From: DASPWV01 sp046727855 | GTDB taxonomy: Bacteria; Acidobacteriota; Vicinamibacteria; Vicinamibacterales; UBA2999 | DNA: 11,366 bases | Direction: 5' to 3' | Assembly: GCA_046727855.1 (NCBI GenBank) | Contig: JBKPDL010000053.1 | Coordinates: 1-11,366 of the forward strand | Part shown: piece by piece, positions 1 through 6,738 of the stretch | Position numbering within the stretch: position 1 is the first letter of the stretch | Layout: every line of letters starts with the position of its first letter | Notes under the pieces: model-generated | What the model was told of the DNA's origin: nothing | What the model saw: the letters and a program-made list of their open reading frames with translations, nothing else | Database searches by the model: none | Program-made: the position numbers and the translations under genes

Positions 1-1
1 A

Positions 2-904
2 ACGATCTTCGACAACATCGCGGGTCTCAAGGAGGGCGCACCAGTGCGCGTGGCCGGCGTCGAAGTCGGCGCGGTGAGCGACATCAAGTTCGTTGGCGAG
101 CGCGTCGAAGTGACGATGGAGCTGAAGAAAGAGAACCGCGAACGCATTACGACGGAATCGCAGGCGATGTTGGGGTCGGTTTCACTACTCGGTGAAGCGG
201 CCGTTGACATCACGTCCTCGAGCAAAGGGACGCCTATCCCCGACTGGGGATATGTGCGGAGTGGACCCGCAGCGCAATCGCTCGCGGAGGCCACGGAGAA
301 GGCGAGTGCCGGCCTGGAGGAAGCCACCGGCTTGCTCAAGGATATCCGCGCAGGCCGGGGAACGGTGGGCCAGCTCTTTACCAACGAATCGATCTATCGC
401 GATCTCGAGCGCTTCATTAACTCGGCGGAGCAGGTCAGCGACACGATCAATCGCGGCCGCGGAACGCTCGGGCGGCTCAACACCGATCCGCGCGTATACA
501 ACGAGTTGGAAGGCGCGACGCGCAATCTCAATCAGATGATTGCCCGAATTCGCAGCGGCGAAGGATCCTTGGGGAAGTTGCTGAACGATCCGGCGCTGGC
601 CAATTCGCTCACCGGGACGACGCAAAACCTCGAAAACATTACCGGCAGGCTCGATCGCGGCGAGGGGACGGCCGGGAAGTTGGTGACCGATACGCAGTTG
701 TACGACCGCTTGAACGCCGTGGCGCAGCGGCTTGACACGCTCACCACGCGCCTCAACGCGGGCGAGGGCACTGCCGGCCGGCTTCTGCAGGACAAGCAGT
801 TATATGAGAACATGACGCAAGCGGTCGCCGAGATGCGCGACCTCTTCGCGCAGATCAAAAAAGATCCCAAGAAGTACCTGAATGTGAAAGTCAGCATCTT
901 CTAG
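2..904 (+). CDS. MCE/MlaD-family lipid-transport protein, 5' partial
   Basis: This is the C-terminal 300 residues of an MCE (MlaD-like) substrate-binding protein. Such proteins are anchored in the inner membrane, face the periplasm, and carry phospholipid or other lipid between membranes with an MlaE permease and MlaF ATPase. The frame is open from base 2, so the start and the N-terminal membrane anchor lie outside the window; the GTG at 44 is internal. The first residues (IAGLKEGAPVRVAGVEVG) are the characteristic MCE-domain signature, and the domain runs to about base 220 (VDITSS). A helical tail follows with five copies of a G-[RE]-G-[TS]-x-G-x-L unit spaced exactly 34 residues apart. The protein ends in a short charged stretch and VKVSIF. 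It is followed 9 bp later by a YtxH-like gene, probably in one operon. Family assignment is firm; the lipid carried is unknown. Confidence 0.9.
   Translation, partial: TIFDNIAGLKEGAPVRVAGVEVGAVSDIKFVGERVEVTMELKKENRERITTESQAMLGSVSLLGEAAVDITSSSKGTPIPDWGYVRSGPAAQSLAEATEKASAGLEEATGLLKDIRAGRGTVGQLFTNESIYRDLERFINSAEQVSDTINRGRGTLGRLNTDPRVYNELEGATRNLNQMIARIRSGEGSLGKLLNDPALANSLTGTTQNLENITGRLDRGEGTAGKLVTDTQLYDRLNAVAQRLDTLTTRLNAGEGTAGRLLQDKQLYENMTQAVAEMRDLFAQIKKDPKKYLNVKVSIF
353..862 (+). repeat. Five in-frame 34-residue (102-bp) repeats in the MCE tail
   Basis: Five units begin at bases 353, 455, 557, 659 and 761, each exactly 102 bp apart. Each opens with Gly-[Arg/Glu]-Gly-[Thr/Ser], then x-Gly-x-Leu, then usually an Asp or Asn, often a Tyr, and a Leu, and ends in a predicted amphipathic helix of about 20 residues. 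The DNA copies have diverged well beyond the protein pattern, so these are old, selected protein repeats and not a recent tandem duplication. Confidence 0.85.
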
Positions 905-913
905 GAACCGACC

Positions 914-1240
914 ATGACCAACGACATCAACATCGGCGCCGGCACCATTCTGGTTGCCTTCGTCGTCGGTGCGTTCACCGGCGCTGCCGTCGCGCTGCTG
1001 TTTGCTCCGGCCTCAGGTGAGGAGACCCGTGAATACCTGGGACAGCGGGCGCGCGAAGGGCGCGCAAAGGCGCGCGAAGCGTTCGATCAGGGACGCGAGT
1101 TCTACGAGCAGCAGCGTGACGCGGTGACGGGCGCGATCGAGCGCGGCCGCGAGGCGTTTCAGGATGCGCGCGACCTTTCGACTAGCTCAAGGTCGTCCCG
1201 AGTGGAGTCGAGGGGCGAACAGGGGAGCCAGCAGGCGTGA
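914..1240 (+). CDS. YtxH-like small membrane protein
   Basis: This 108-residue protein has one hydrophobic segment at about residues 9-31, followed by the LLFAPASGEETREYL motif typical of YtxH-domain proteins. A charged helical region rich in Arg, Glu and Ala then runs to about residue 86. YtxH-family proteins are small, single-pass envelope or stress-associated proteins of poorly known function. The ATG is supported by an AGGA sequence 7 bases upstream, and the gene starts 9 bp after the MCE stop. The last 20 residues are Ser/Arg-rich and unlike the rest. They are encoded by a palindromic element at 1174-1215, so the tail may have been acquired by insertion. The stop overlaps the next start (GTGA). 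Confidence 0.75.
   Translation: MTNDINIGAGTILVAFVVGAFTGAAVALLFAPASGEETREYLGQRAREGRAKAREAFDQGREFYEQQRDAVTGAIERGREAFQDARDLSTSSRSSRVESRGEQGSQQA
1174..1215. repeat. 42-bp imperfect palindrome, REP-like element
   Basis: The left arm (1174-1192) and right arm (1197-1215) are imperfectly complementary around a TCGT centre. The outer ten bases CCTTTCGACT pair with AGTCGAGGGG (two G-U pairs), and an inner CTC pairs with GAG. The TCGACT...GCTCA / TGAGT...AGTCGA pattern resembles short palindromic elements that I recall as dispersed in many bacterial genomes. That resemblance is from memory, and only one copy was found in this window. It lies within the 3' end of the YtxH-like gene, encoding about residues 87-101, and just upstream of the next gene's start. 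Confidence 0.6.
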
Positions 1241-1677
1241 GCGGCACGGCGGAAGTGCTGCTCGGCATCATCGCGGTTGCCGTCGCCGTGATGGCGATCG
1301 TGCAGGTGGCCGCGATCGTTGCCGGTGTGCGCGTGGCGCGGCGCGTCGAGACACTCGCTTCCGACCTTGAATCAACTGTCAAGCCATTGCTGGCGAATCT
1401 CACCGCGATGAGCGCCGAGGCTGCACGCGCCGCCGCGCTTGCGGCGGGGCACGTCCAGCGGATCGACCATCTGTTCAACGAGCTCGTGTCGCGCGTCGAT
1501 CAGACGCTCACAACCGCGCAGGCGTTCATCGCCGGACCCGCCAAAGAAGGCATGGCGATCGTGGCCGGCGTAAAAGCCGCCATTGCCGCGCTCAGAACGC
1601 TGCGGGAAGCGTCGCGCCGGCGCTCGGCTCCACACACGATCGTGGAGGAAGAGGAAGAATCTCTGTTTATCGGGTAA
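1237..1677 (+). CDS. Single-pass membrane protein with coiled coil (DUF948-like)
   Basis: This 146-residue protein has an N-terminal hydrophobic segment at about residues 5-32. A long helical region with regular small and hydrophobic spacing follows at about 38-125, and the end is basic and then acidic (RRRS...EEEEE). The arrangement resembles DUF948/YtxG proteins, which often sit beside YtxH genes, but I could not confirm the family. The GTG start at 1237 lies in a GTGA overlap with the preceding stop, implying translational coupling. With the MCE and YtxH-like genes it forms an envelope cassette. A role in membrane organisation is inference. Confidence 0.65.
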   Translation: MSGTAEVLLGIIAVAVAVMAIVQVAAIVAGVRVARRVETLASDLESTVKPLLANLTAMSAEAARAAALAAGHVQRIDHLFNELVSRVDQTLTTAQAFIAGPAKEGMAIVAGVKAAIAALRTLREASRRRSAPHTIVEEEEESLFIG

Positions 1678-1690
1678 CACATCGACAGGA

Positions 1691-1719
1691 TTGACGCCGC
1701 GGGAAAGCGGTGGTAGTTA
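1691..1719 (+). promoter_or_regulatory. Weak candidate promoter for the exported-protein gene
   Basis: TTGACG at 1691-1696 is close to a sigma-70 -35 box. Seventeen bases later TAGTTA (1714-1719) is a poor -10 match, two of six positions. The 67-bp gap and the change of gene type make a separate promoter plausible. Treat as tentative. Confidence 0.2.
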
Positions 1720-1744
1720 AGGCGTAACTTGAAGGGGGATCCCC

Positions 1745-2305
1745 ATGAGTGTTCGCTTCTCCCGCGCGGCCGTTGCACTACTGGCCGTCGCCTTGTTCGC
1801 CTCACCGTTCGTTGCGGCTGCTTCGGCGCAGGACTCCCGCTCGGCGTCGCTTGCGAAGGAGCTCTTGACGTTACTGCAGGAAAAAAAACTCGACAGCATT
1901 GCCGCCCGGTCGCCAAAGGGCGCCGACCAGTTCGTGGCGGCGTTGTTTTACCCGGGACAGTTGCTGGTCGTGTCGGCGCGCTACTCCTCGCCGCCGGTGT
2001 TGAATGAGAAGATCGCGCGCAGCGAATACAAAGACGTCTATATCGACTTGAACGCGGCATCGATTCCCGATTCCAAGATTCTGATTACCGATCTCGGCGC
2101 CGACGGACTCAAGGCGAAGCGCGAGCCCAACCAGCCGTTCGACGCGCAGGATACCAATAGCAAGGGCATTCGCTTCGATGGCAACTGGCGCGAAGCCAAG
2201 ATGTCCGAGCAGGACTATATGACCGCGTTTGCAAAGGCGGAGGAGACCTACAACTCGGCGCTCGAAGTGCTCATCGGGGCGCTGAAGAAAGGATCGACGC
2301 GCTGA
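1745..2305 (+). CDS. Exported protein of unknown function
   Basis: This 186-residue protein begins with a clear Sec signal peptide: two Arg, a hydrophobic core at residues 8-25, and a likely cut after Ala28 (ASA|QD). The mature part is helical (residues 31-50), then has a mixed region with a repeated pattern of hydrophobic beta-like stretches (QLLVVSARY, SKILITDLG). It ends in a helix with Lys/Glu pairs. I do not recognise the family and see no catalytic motif or membrane anchor, so it is probably soluble in the periplasm. AAGGGGG six bases upstream of the ATG is a strong ribosome-binding site and fixes the start. The gene runs towards treZ, whose stop is 46 bp away. Confidence 0.75.
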   Translation: MSVRFSRAAVALLAVALFASPFVAAASAQDSRSASLAKELLTLLQEKKLDSIAARSPKGADQFVAALFYPGQLLVVSARYSSPPVLNEKIARSEYKDVYIDLNAASIPDSKILITDLGADGLKAKREPNQPFDAQDTNSKGIRFDGNWREAKMSEQDYMTAFAKAEETYNSALEVLIGALKKGSTR

Positions 2306-2351
2306 ATCAGCTGCTTACCGATGAACTACTTGCGATCGTGCAGCCGCGGCG

Positions 2352-4196
2352 TCATCGTGGCGTCGCGGCGAGTAGCGTCGCCGAACGGGAGCGGATCAGC
2401 CACCGCCCAGTCTCGACGAAGCCAAACGCACCGTTGCCGCCATAATCCGGATGCTCGGAACTCCACATCGGCTGCCACTCATGTTGCGGAGGGGGCGCGA
2501 AGAGCGCGTCGTTCATTGACGACAGCAGGTCGTGTGAAAGGTTGACGATCATCAGCCGTTGGCCAGCTGCGGCGATATAGCGAATGAGCATGAGCCCGCT
2601 CGTCGGCGCGGCGCTTTCGACCTGCACGTCCCGGGTGCCGAGGCGCGCGAGAACGGGATCCGACCTGCGGAGCTTCAGCAGGTCACCGTGCAGTTTGATT
2701 GCCCAGGTACTGCTTGCCCGGTTAGGGTCGCGCTGTAATTTGCAGGCGTGATACGCCGCCTGATCGTTGGGCCGCGCGATTAGCAATTGCATCTCCGGGT
2801 CGGCCAGCGCCGGAAACTGCGCAAGAAATTCGAGCCGCCCTTTGCGCACGGCCTCGGCCAGATCGCCTTCGTGATCAGCGAAGTAAGTGAACGGTTGCTG
2901 CGACGCGAATTCCTGTCCCTGAAAGAGCATCGGCAGCTGGGGGCCGGCGAGCAACAGGGTAGTCAACGCGCGCCAGCGAGCCTGATCGACGTGGTGATAC
3001 AAGCGCAGCCCGAGGCCCGTATTGGCGGCTTGATCGTGATTTTCAAGATAGCTCACGAAGGAGGCGCCAGGAAGGCCGAAGCCATGGCCACCCCGCGGTA
3101 GCTGCTGCCAGGAGTACCACTGGCCTTGGTACAACGTGCCATGACGCGCCATCGACGCAAATTCGCTCGCAGTGCCTTCGTAATCCGTGAAATACGCCTG
3201 CCGGCGCCCCGTCAGCGCGACGAACGCGGCATGGTGCCAGTCTTCGTTCCAGAGAGCATCGAGGCCGTCGCTGTAGACGCCGCCTTCTCTCAAAAGCCTC
3301 GTATCCTGCGATTCGGATTCGCCGACGAGGAACACGCGCCGTGAACCAGCTGCCATGCGCGCAGCGCGACACATCTCCGACACGACATGCTCCGCGGATT
3401 CGTCGGAGATGCCGTGGGTTGCGTCGAAACGCAACCCATCGAACTGGAACTCGCTAATCCAGTACGCCGCGTTTTCGCTCACGAACGCCCGCACCGCAGC
3501 GGCATCCTTGCCGTCGTAATTGATCGTGTCGCCCCACTCGCCTGGTTTGCCAAAAAACGCGGGCGCAAAGTCGCGCAGGAAGTTGCCGACAGGCCCAAAA
3601 TGGTTGTAAACGACGTCGAGAATGACGGCCAGGCCTGAGGCGTGCGCGACATCCACGAAGCGACGCACATCGTCCGGCGTTCCGTACAGATGGGACGGCG
3701 CAAAGAGGTTGACGCCGTCGTACCCCCAACCGAATCGACCGGCGAACTCGGCGATCGGCATCACCTCCAACGTCGTAATGCCAAGGTCCGCGAGCTCGGG
3801 CAGATGGCGCTCGGCCGCCTGCCAAGTGCCTTCTGCCGTGAACGTGCCGATGTGCATCTCGTAAATTGCGTGCTCGTGGGGCGCGGGCGCACCCTGCCAT
3901 TTGTCATCGGTCCACTGGTAGGTGTCAGGATTGACGATCACTGAAGGACCCAGCGGCCCTTCCGGTTGAAAGCGCGACGCCGGATCTGGACGCAGGCCTT
4001 CGCGCAACCGGTACCGGTAGCGCTGTCCGGCTACCGCTTCGGGCACGAAAGCGCTGAAATATCCCTCGCCGTCTTTCGAGAGTGGCACTTCGCCACGATT
4101 CTCGATGACCACGCTTACGTGCGTCTGTGCGGGTGCCCAAGTACGAAACGTGGTGCCGCCATCGCCCACGATGGCACCGAGTGTAGGGACAAACAC
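2352..4196 (-). CDS. treZ: Malto-oligosyltrehalose trehalohydrolase (GH13)
   Basis: TreZ hydrolyses the alpha-1,4 bond next to the terminal trehalosyl unit of maltooligosyl-trehalose, releasing trehalose in the cytoplasm. From the GTG at 4196 the protein has 614 residues, near the usual size. It contains an N-terminal CBM48-like domain (FRTWAP at 17-22), then a GH13 barrel with DVVYNHFGP (194-202), nucleophile Asp258 in FDATHGI, acid/base Glu293 in LVGESES, and Asp388 in LENHDQ. All three catalytic residues are present. The start is uncertain. The frame is open to an ATG at 4376, but those 60 extra residues are Arg/Thr/Ser-rich, lack family resemblance and have no clear ribosome-binding site. 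A GTG at 4223 is the other choice. A CATAAT box just upstream of 4196 could be a -10 giving an almost leaderless message. The partner treY is absent from the window. Confidence 0.92.
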   Translation of the reverse strand: MFVPTLGAIVGDGGTTFRTWAPAQTHVSVVIENRGEVPLSKDGEGYFSAFVPEAVAGQRYRYRLREGLRPDPASRFQPEGPLGPSVIVNPDTYQWTDDKWQGAPAPHEHAIYEMHIGTFTAEGTWQAAERHLPELADLGITTLEVMPIAEFAGRFGWGYDGVNLFAPSHLYGTPDDVRRFVDVAHASGLAVILDVVYNHFGPVGNFLRDFAPAFFGKPGEWGDTINYDGKDAAAVRAFVSENAAYWISEFQFDGLRFDATHGISDESAEHVVSEMCRAARMAAGSRRVFLVGESESQDTRLLREGGVYSDGLDALWNEDWHHAAFVALTGRRQAYFTDYEGTASEFASMARHGTLYQGQWYSWQQLPRGGHGFGLPGASFVSYLENHDQAANTGLGLRLYHHVDQARWRALTTLLLAGPQLPMLFQGQEFASQQPFTYFADHEGDLAEAVRKGRLEFLAQFPALADPEMQLLIARPNDQAAYHACKLQRDPNRASSTWAIKLHGDLLKLRRSDPVLARLGTRDVQVESAAPTSGLMLIRYIAAAGQRLMIVNLSHDLLSSMNDALFAPPPQHEWQPMWSSEHPDYGGNGAFGFVETGRWLIRSRSATLLAATPR

Positions 4197-4205
4197 GGAC
4201 TTTTG

Positions 4206-4211
4206 ATTATG
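4206..4211 (-). promoter_or_regulatory. Possible -10 box for treZ (CATAAT)
   Basis: On the minus strand CATAAT matches five of six bases of the sigma-70 -10 consensus and ends nine bases before the GTG at 4196. No -35 box at proper spacing was seen; TTGCAC lies too far away, 23 bases. If real, the treZ transcript would be leaderless or nearly so. Confidence 0.2.
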
Positions 4212-4359
4212 AACGACCGCCACGCGCGCCCGTGGTGCAAGCCGGGTGCCGCTGGGGTTGCCTGTGGCCGTTCCTCTGCTCACGCGACTTGTGCTCCAAG
4301 CTCGTCCACCCACGCTCTGAAAAGAGAGCGCATGGCGTGCCGTTGTTCGAAGCGGTGGC

Positions 4360-4566
4360 GTGCGGCACGCAATCATTTCCGATAAGGGGCGGGCCTCGAC
4401 ATGTTCTTTGAGCCCGGCAAAGAAATCCTGGTCACCCGTTCCGCCCGACGAGACACTCAGCTATCTGAGGGAACTGCCTGTCGCCGAACGCACTGCGATC
4501 GCGCATCACACTGCACCGCGTCGCGCGGAGGAGTTCGAGGAATATTTGTTTCAGGTCCGGAACTGA
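4360..4566 (+). CDS. Doubtful small ORF in the treZ-topoisomerase gap
   Basis: The stretch 4197-4567 has no confident gene. Its best candidate is a plus-strand frame starting with GTG at 4360 (68 residues) or TTG at 4408 (52 residues). The second half, from PPDETLSYLREL to EEYLFQVRN, has the codon use and amphipathic character of real protein; the first half does not. Its TGA ends one base before the convergent topoisomerase stop, which is a gene-like spacing. Another frame has ATG at 4401 with a plausible beginning (MFFEPGKEILV), so a single-base frameshift could join the two. No ribosome-binding site was convincing. It could be a small gene, a decayed remnant or chance. Confidence 0.3.
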   Translation: MRHAIISDKGRASTCSLSPAKKSWSPVPPDETLSYLRELPVAERTAIAHHTAPRRAEEFEEYLFQVRN

Positions 4567-4567
4567 A

Positions 4568-5653
4568 TTACGCAGCTCTCTTCGCGCGGCCGGCGGCAGC
4601 GGCCGCTGCTTCGAGCTGTTGCCGCCAGGAACGTTGGCTTTCGAGGAGCGCGAGCAAGGCGGCTTCGTCGACAGACAGACCGGCAACGCGACGAGCTCGC
4701 GAGAGGCGCGTCATGAGCGTTCCGTCACCAAAGGCCTCGAGTACGGCTGGATGGATGTAGCAGGCGCGGCAAACTGCTGGTGTGTTGCGGAGATCGTGCG
4801 CGACAGCCTTGATGACCTCGACCACGAGTGCCTTGGTGCGCCGTTCGGACGAACCAGCCCTTCGCCCGCTCAGCTCGCGTGCCGCAAGCAGCGTCCCTGC
4901 CCAAGTGCGGAAGTCTTTTGCCGAAAAGGTTTCACCCGCGGCTTGTCGCAAATAGTTGTTCACATCCGCCGAAGTGATCGATCGCCTGCTGCCATCGCCA
5001 TCCGCATACTGAAACAGCTCCTGTCCCGGGAGCTCCTGGCATCGACGGACGATTCTCGCGAGCCGCGCATCGTTGAGCGTAACCGCCTGCTTGATCCCGC
5101 TTTTTCCCCTGAACTCGAAGCGGATCGCCTCGCCTCGAATCTTCACGTGACGATCCCGCAGCGTGGTGAGGCCGAACGACCCGTTGGCGCGCCGGTATTC
5201 TTCATTGCCGATGCGTATCAATGTTTTTTCGAGCAACTGAACGATCGCCGCTAGTACTTTTTCCTTGCATAGCGCCGGAGCGCGCAGGTCGCGGCCGATC
5301 TGCCGGCGAATCTTGGGCAGCGCGTATGCAAAAGGCACCAGCCGCGAGTACTTGGATTGATGGCTCAATTCTCGCCATCGCGGGTGATATCGATACTGCT
5401 TGCGGCGCCGCGCGTCGCGCCCCGTTGCCTGTAGATGTGTTTTTGGATGCGGCGAGATCCACACGTCGGTCCAGGCCGGCGGGATCACGAGCGATTTGAT
5501 TCGTGCAAGCGTGGCTGTGTCTCTGACTGGCCTGCCGTGCGGGTCGATATATCGAAAGCCGCCGCCAGCGCGTACGCGGCGAATGCCGGGTTCGGTATCC
5601 GTGCCGTAACGCAAACCGGCGGCGCGCGGACTTGGTTCGAGCCTCGGTCCCAT
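4568..5653 (-). CDS. Bacterial (poxvirus-like) DNA topoisomerase IB
   Basis: The enzyme relaxes supercoils through a transient 3'-phosphotyrosyl link. Counting from the ATG at 5653 (361 residues), the N-terminal domain contains the GFRYIDPHGRPVRD and IPPAWTDVWISP motifs (about 32-67). The catalytic domain shows Arg147 (RIGNEEY), Lys184 (FRGKSG), Arg249 (DFRTWAGT) and nucleophile Tyr299 (ACYIHP). At the place of the vaccinia enzyme's catalytic His there is Asn290, as in Deinococcus radiodurans topoisomerase IB. The C-terminal tail is Ala-rich. The frame is open to a GTG at 5737. I prefer 5653 because a GGA lies five bases upstream and family homology begins soon after; ATG 5659 is equally possible. 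It is transcribed away from the hyperacidic gene and converges on a doubtful small ORF. Confidence 0.9.
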   Translation of the reverse strand: MGPRLEPSPRAAGLRYGTDTEPGIRRVRAGGGFRYIDPHGRPVRDTATLARIKSLVIPPAWTDVWISPHPKTHLQATGRDARRRKQYRYHPRWRELSHQSKYSRLVPFAYALPKIRRQIGRDLRAPALCKEKVLAAIVQLLEKTLIRIGNEEYRRANGSFGLTTLRDRHVKIRGEAIRFEFRGKSGIKQAVTLNDARLARIVRRCQELPGQELFQYADGDGSRRSITSADVNNYLRQAAGETFSAKDFRTWAGTLLAARELSGRRAGSSERRTKALVVEVIKAVAHDLRNTPAVCRACYIHPAVLEAFGDGTLMTRLSRARRVAGLSVDEAALLALLESQRSWRQQLEAAAAAAGRAKRAA

Positions 5654-5742
5654 CGTCATCCAGCTGATGCAAGCGGAGTACCGCGCCTCGGCTGGCAAGT
5701 GCCTTGCGTCGGGGGCTCGCATTCCGATTAGCATCACACTAC

Positions 5743-5747
5743 GGAGG
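5743..5747 (+). promoter_or_regulatory. Ribosome-binding site of the hyperacidic gene
   Basis: GGAGG lies five bases before the ATG at 5753, which is ideal spacing. It argues that this low-complexity reading frame is translated. Confidence 0.7.
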
Positions 5748-5752
5748 TCGCG

Positions 5753-5950
5753 ATGACTGATGAGCTTTTTCGGCTGAATATGGCGGCGGACGACGATCAG
5801 CTCGACGAGACGGAAGACGAAGACGAACTCGATGACGACGAGAGCGAGGGCGAAGACAACATTGCCGACGACGACGAAAGTGACGAGTTAGAAGACGAGG
5901 ACGAAGCGGACGAAGACGAAGAAGAAGAGGAGGTGGAAGACGAAGAATGA
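5753..5950 (+). CDS. Hyperacidic low-complexity small protein
   Basis: The protein has 65 residues, of which 42 are Asp or Glu (65%); the only basic residue is Arg7. After a short N-terminal head (MTDELFRLNMAA) the rest is an acidic run with scattered Leu, Ser and Val and no hydrophobic core, so it is almost certainly disordered. A strong ribosome-binding site precedes it. Its stop overlaps the next start (ATGA at 5947-5950), implying co-translation with the LmbE-like protein. The coding strand of the tail is nearly all purine apart from regular C. I recognise no family. Acidic tails of this kind can bind metal, basic proteins or mimic nucleic acid; none of these is shown here. Confidence 0.7.
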   Translation: MTDELFRLNMAADDDQLDETEDEDELDDDESEGEDNIADDDESDELEDEDEADEDEEEEEVEDEE

Positions 5951-6738
5951 CACGCGCACTCCCCGCCACGCCTGAGGAACTGCTCGAGACAGTCTTTTCA
6001 GACGAGCCGCCGCCTGACATTCACGCGGCTGTTGTCGTGTCTCACTCTGGCGACGAATGCATGGGCGCGTCGTGGCTGCTCTCGCGTCTGCACGACTGCG
6101 CCTCGGTGTTTCGGCTGACGCGCGGCACGCACGGAGGGCTCAGCCCCGACGCCGTGGCGATGACGGGATTGCCGGCCGAGCGCTGCTACGATCTCGGGCT
6201 CGAAGCCGGCACTCTCGGGCGCGACCTCGAGACGCTGACTTGGTTGATCACGGCGGCGGTGAAAGGTCTGACCCCGCGATTGCTGATCACGCACGCGTGG
6301 GAGGGCCTCAATCTCGATCACGACGCCGTCGCATTTGCCGTCCAGTTGACGGCACAGCTGCTTCCGCGATTCGGCTGCGCTGGACCAGTGGTGGTAGAGT
6401 TTCAATGTCACCACGAAAGTCAAGAAGCTGTACACCTTCGCAATTCGACTCCGACCTGGGAGAAGGGCGTACGCGTGGACTTCAGCGCCGAGTCGCGTCG
6501 TCTCAAGGAGCAAATCCTGCGGTGTCAGGCCGGACCCTCACATCGGATGTCCCGCGCTTCGTTGCGCTACGAGATCTATCGACCGCAGCACGCCAGCAAC
6601 AATCGACAAAGCGCACGAGCTTCCGAGCAGCGGTATCCGGACGCCGCGTGGTGCACGCCTCGTGAATTTCTCGTCAGCGCAACTCTCGCGACGCGGAGCT
6701 TCGCGCAGCTTGGCCTCATCAGCGCTGCCACCGTCTAA
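5947..6738 (+). CDS. PIG-L/LmbE-fold protein, probably catalytically altered
   Basis: LmbE-type enzymes are zinc N-deacetylases of GlcNAc-like groups. This 263-residue protein keeps the fold's landmarks: VVSHSGDECMGA (31-41) in place of AHPDDE, THGG (61-64), a THAWEGLNLDHDAV motif (115-128) in place of the usual EGGHPDHDA, and a C-terminal SRASLRYEIYRP (about 203-214) matching the family's FR-AP-YDF segment. By analogy with mycobacterial MshB, the zinc ligands are present as His33, Asp36 and His125. The general-base Asp is Gly35, and the second catalytic His is Asn122. It may therefore bind metal without normal deacetylase activity, or use other chemistry. The start lies in an ATGA overlap with the hyperacidic gene, with AGGAGG 13 bases upstream inside that gene. 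Confidence 0.8.
   Translation: MTRALPATPEELLETVFSDEPPPDIHAAVVVSHSGDECMGASWLLSRLHDCASVFRLTRGTHGGLSPDAVAMTGLPAERCYDLGLEAGTLGRDLETLTWLITAAVKGLTPRLLITHAWEGLNLDHDAVAFAVQLTAQLLPRFGCAGPVVVEFQCHHESQEAVHLRNSTPTWEKGVRVDFSAESRRLKEQILRCQAGPSHRMSRASLRYEIYRPQHASNNRQSARASEQRYPDAAWCTPREFLVSATLATRSFAQLGLISAATV

Noticed and set aside
5780..5946. Purine-rich GA/GAC tract as a structural DNA element or tandem repeat
   Set aside because: It is explained as coding DNA for Asp/Glu codons (GAC, GAA, GAG) and has no exact repeat unit; the ribosome-binding site and coupling favour a gene.
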